DNA from: Balneolaceae bacterium
Lineage (GTDB): Bacteria; Bacteroidota; Rhodothermia; Balneolales; Balneolaceae
NCBI GenBank assembly: GCA_020832285.1
Contig: JAFIFB010000110.1
Span: 1-64,000 of the forward strand
Reading direction: 5' to 3'
Length of the DNA: 64,000 bases
This document shows positions 62,401 to 64,000 of this stretch, piece by piece. Numbering within the stretch: position 1 is the stretch's first letter; every line of letters begins with the position of its first letter. The notes below the pieces were generated by a model, which was given only the letters and a program-made list of their open reading frames with translations, ran no database searches and was not told where the DNA came from. The translations under genes and the position numbers were made by a program.

Positions 62401-64000
62401 ATAACTGCATCTGATTTTGAACTGGGAGACGGCACTCAGCCGGTATCAGCCGAAATATTAAATTCAGAAACGGCAAGATTGGTTTTTGATGAGGGGTTTG
62501 AGGTAGGCAGTTATCAGATCATAGTGAACGACATTGCCAGCACCGAACCCAATGTAAACAATCCATGGGAACTGGAGGTAAACAGCAGTGCCGACTTTTA
62601 CCGGTTTGATGAGTACCAGCCCGGAGATATTGTGCTGAACGAGTTTATGTACCGTCCCCCCGATGGCTACCCTCGATATGTTGAAGTCCACAACTCTTCC
62701 GGGCGATTTCTGAACCTGCGTGACTGGGAACTGCGCCGGGCCGAGGGGGCTTCGAACAATGGCGGCGTTATCAGCGAGTTCGATCTGCCGATTGAGCCCG
62801 GAAGCTTTTTGGTGATTACCAGCGATGAATCGGCATTGGAAGAAATTTTTAACGAGGGCCCCTGGCTTCAGATGAGCAACTACCCCGGCCTGACACAAAC
62901 CGTACCCGATCGTATTCGCCTGATCGATAATGATGGCGGGCTGGTAGAATTTATTGACTACGATCCCTCAACATGGGGCGGGAATGGTGTTTCGCTTGAG
63001 CGGCGCAGTACTGGCATTTCGGCGAACGATATCAACAACTGGGGTGAATCGGAGGCCGAACTGCTTGGAACGCCCGGTGAACCCAATTCTATCGGGCCGC
63101 TTGAGGAAGGCCCTCAGCTTACAGATGCTACCATCATCTCAGCCGATACGCTCTCCGTTACTTTTTCCGGTGCTTTGGACCAGGATGCGATTACAACAGG
63201 CAATTTCAGCCTCAGCGGAGGGCTTTCAGTGGATGAAATTGAGTTTGTAAACTCGGTTAATCTGCGGCTTCAGCTCAGCAATTCCATGAGTTCAGGTACA
63301 AACTATACGCTAACTGTTTCCGATATTCCCGATATTTTTGGCAACGTGCTGGCTGAAGCAAACACATCGTTCACTTATTACGAAATTGAGGAAGCTGAAC
63401 CGGGTGATGTGGTGATTAACGAATTTATGTATAACGAACCGGACGGCTATACCCGCTATATCGAACTCTATAATGCGAGTAACCGTACGTTCGATCTTGC
63501 CGGATGGCAGCAGGCCAACGACACGGGAACTCGCCGAACACTCACCAACACACCGACGGTGTTCCCGCCCGATTCCTATATGGTGATTCTTCCAAACGAA
63601 AACCTGCTCGACATTTTTCCTGGTATCTCCCATGTCAACGCAGGCGGCACTTTTTCTGCTCTGAAAAACGGGGGCGACAATATCGTCATTACCAATGCCG
63701 ATGGTGTGGTGATCGATTCGCTCCGTTACAGTCCGGACTGGGGCGGGGAGGGTGTAGCCCTGGAGCGTCGTCGTGTTGACCGGCCTTCCACCTCTGCTGA
63801 AAACTGGGCGGAATCACCCAATGAACTCCTCGGAACGCCCGGAGCTCCGAATGAGGTGTCGGCAGATTTTGTCCTCACTGTAACAAAAGTACGTGCCCTA
63901 TCGCAAACACTGGTACAGGTGGTATTCAATACGGCGATTCGTTCCGGAGATACTGCCACCGGCAATTTTTCGGTGAATGGCACCAGCCCGAATTCGGTGT
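59404..64000 (+). CDS. Giant secreted surface protein with Ig-like repeats and lamin-tail domains (partial, runs off window)
   Basis: An uninterrupted frame from ATG 59404 (or in-frame ATG 59362) to the window edge, over 1,530 codons with no stop. Signal peptide: QFLLFVTILMLTAPPLFAQ (about residues 9-27). About residues 28-235 are a lectin-like beta domain (QESFEEYEDDTDFIENSSWS). Then SbsA-like Ig-type repeats follow, each with a phrase like EGNYTLTISDVN and ending near ENPF. They are broken by three lamin-tail domains starting at about 61,560, 62,630 and 63,410, recognised by EFYYRTP/EFMYRPPDGY/EFMYNEPDGY, YVEIYN-type strands and a closing TWGGNEVALERFS-type strand with ENWAES/TPG.PN. Likely displayed on or released from the cell surface; its anchoring signal would be beyond the window. 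Adhesion or extracellular-matrix function is inferred. Confidence 0.88.
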   Translation, partial: MSVAAIQKQFLLFVTILMLTAPPLFAQQVVFQESFEEYEDDTDFIENSSWSGDLEDFTIVEDDNNQLLRLNAESAGLSQLITESSTAYGTWEFYYRPDVDPSNNNRTHFFLAVDSNDFNIIGGGATSQANGYVLRAGDNTGNRVFKLGKVVNGNFETDNIFLETETVIEGGVGYFVRITRSEDSDWQIFLTDDTESGNEESTEIVRDSFEFTPVYSGFAVTYSGLNTDNFFYDNIIISEETEELTVENVELIRADQVNVTFNNPIDATALETDNFFVNQGVGNPQSALPDGENAVLLTFSEPFEDGNYTLTINNVQDTAGEAIEPETEVQFTAENPFEVESVNIINSARIDVEFTSVPDEADLQSENFVINEQGETAFITPESIGYDETEDPNTIFLNFEPALPIGDYQLTISDLNSDNGWPLRDENLFDFTVSNPFVITDFTPVNRTTFDIIFSQDILSGGEEEDNYLLENVGLPESAVVTEENEVRLQFAARLEEGAHKLIINNLQSVENWQIETDTEQEFTFENQFDVISAELGASDEVEVIFTEAPEESDLSDTNFEVAGIGNPQNVVYDASGQPGLVILEFASAFPEGNYTLTISDVNTPFGWPLSDETEFNFEVENPFFVTEFEAESRTEFLITFSRDVAMFDMSDFEITGFGSPDDAEPEESDAIRLIYSEPVDIGEQELIVKNLQSTEGWLIEEDTTIPFFLFDTYAEGDLVMSEFYYRTPVSWRTDEVDRPRYVEIYNRSDKLLNLHGFTMTGVVFSEDDMPISPGEYLVLTVGSEIFEEQFGNRNFVEVDDFPTMSLTTSGTLLFETNQGEKIEELTYQASTWGGNEVALERFSFETPARFRDNWAESEDVLTGSPGLPNTVTTPGDSPEAVAAEFPAPGTFHITFSRTLSEAAVDELTNFSLDNDGVITSAEFTTDERTLEFTTEDNLEDLSGYTFTYQNVEDIFGNEVAGALEFGFTFENPFRILSAELEDENRLIVRFTLPMQTSTITASDFELGDGTQPVSAEILNSETARLVFDEGFEVGSYQIIVNDIASTEPNVNNPWELEVNSSADFYRFDEYQPGDIVLNEFMYRPPDGYPRYVEVHNSSGRFLNLRDWELRRAEGASNNGGVISEFDLPIEPGSFLVITSDESALEEIFNEGPWLQMSNYPGLTQTVPDRIRLIDNDGGLVEFIDYDPSTWGGNGVSLERRSTGISANDINNWGESEAELLGTPGEPNSIGPLEEGPQLTDATIISADTLSVTFSGALDQDAITTGNFSLSGGLSVDEIEFVNSVNLRLQLSNSMSSGTNYTLTVSDIPDIFGNVLAEANTSFTYYEIEEAEPGDVVINEFMYNEPDGYTRYIELYNASNRTFDLAGWQQANDTGTRRTLTNTPTVFPPDSYMVILPNENLLDIFPGISHVNAGGTFSALKNGGDNIVITNADGVVIDSLRYSPDWGGEGVALERRRVDRPSTSAENWAESPNELLGTPGAPNEVSADFVLTVTKVRALSQTLVQVVFNTAIRSGDTATGNFSVNGTSPNSV

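Noticed and set aside
1-64000. CRISPR arrays, phage, transposase genes, rRNA and tRNA genes
   Set aside because: I scanned for regular spaced repeats, integrase/transposase motifs and cloverleaf or rRNA sequences by eye and found none; a tool scan could still find a missed tRNA.

Overview
The window looks like chromosome from a member of the Balneolota/Bacteroidota group (Balneolaceae-like). This rests on the mix of families: DUF4412, LVIVD-repeat (choice-of-anchor B) and 6-bladed-propeller lipoproteins, paired degenerate amidohydrolases, a BlaI/M56 pair, a serine-palmitoyltransferase-like enzyme, a giant lamin-tail-domain surface protein, weak Shine-Dalgarno sequences, and dispersed hairpin elements of the kind common in Bacteroidota intergenic DNA. 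The assignment is by inference; there is no rRNA or tRNA gene in the window to confirm it.

Layout. 0.4-5.2 kb (minus strand): LolA-like outer-membrane protein, a 5'-truncated DUF5995 gene abutting lgt, and a beta-barrel/coiled-coil/TM protein. 5.2-6.3 kb is non-coding with a dispersed repeat. 6.3-14.2 kb (minus): AsmA-like protein, a secreted esterase, PIN-PhoH ATPase, a TrmH/SpoU methyltransferase and OxyR. 14.3-20.4 kb (plus): acylphosphatase, ThpR, alpha/beta hydrolase and a DnaE polymerase carrying its own N-terminal proofreading exonuclease. 20.4-21.0 kb is a repeat cluster. 21-29 kb (mainly minus): beta-lactamase-fold lipoprotein, SPT-like enzyme, aldo/keto reductase + LVIVD lipoprotein, lipid kinase, asparagine-synthase-like gene. 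29.3-36.1 kb (plus): two amidohydrolase genes, a lipoprotein, a phospholipase D-like protein and a decayed ccdA remnant. 36.1-43.9 kb: AhpD-like protein, a secreted glycosidase-like propeller, a 5'-nucleotidase split over two overlapping genes, DUF4412, MnmA, a HepT/MntA toxin-antitoxin pair and an HNH nuclease. 44.4-47.7 kb: a BlaI-controlled locus with an M56 protein that has lost its peptidase core but carries ExbD/TolR-like C-terminal sequence, followed by duplicated tail modules around a propeller lipoprotein. 48-54 kb: HATPase anti-sigma-like protein and an RND efflux operon. 54.3-64 kb: thioredoxin, methyltransferase, glycyl-tRNA synthetase, aspartate-semialdehyde dehydrogenase, a small unknown protein, a two-hairpin RNA candidate, and a surface protein of more than 1,500 codons that runs off the window.

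Most genes are housekeeping or envelope functions in short operons with 1-4 nt overlaps. The most unusual parts are the BlaI/M56 locus with its 64-bp inverted-repeat element and module duplication, the two-hairpin leader/sRNA before the giant surface protein, and the two broken genes (DUF5995, ccdA) that each begin exactly at the 3' end of an intact gene. No phage, transposase, CRISPR array, rRNA or tRNA was seen.
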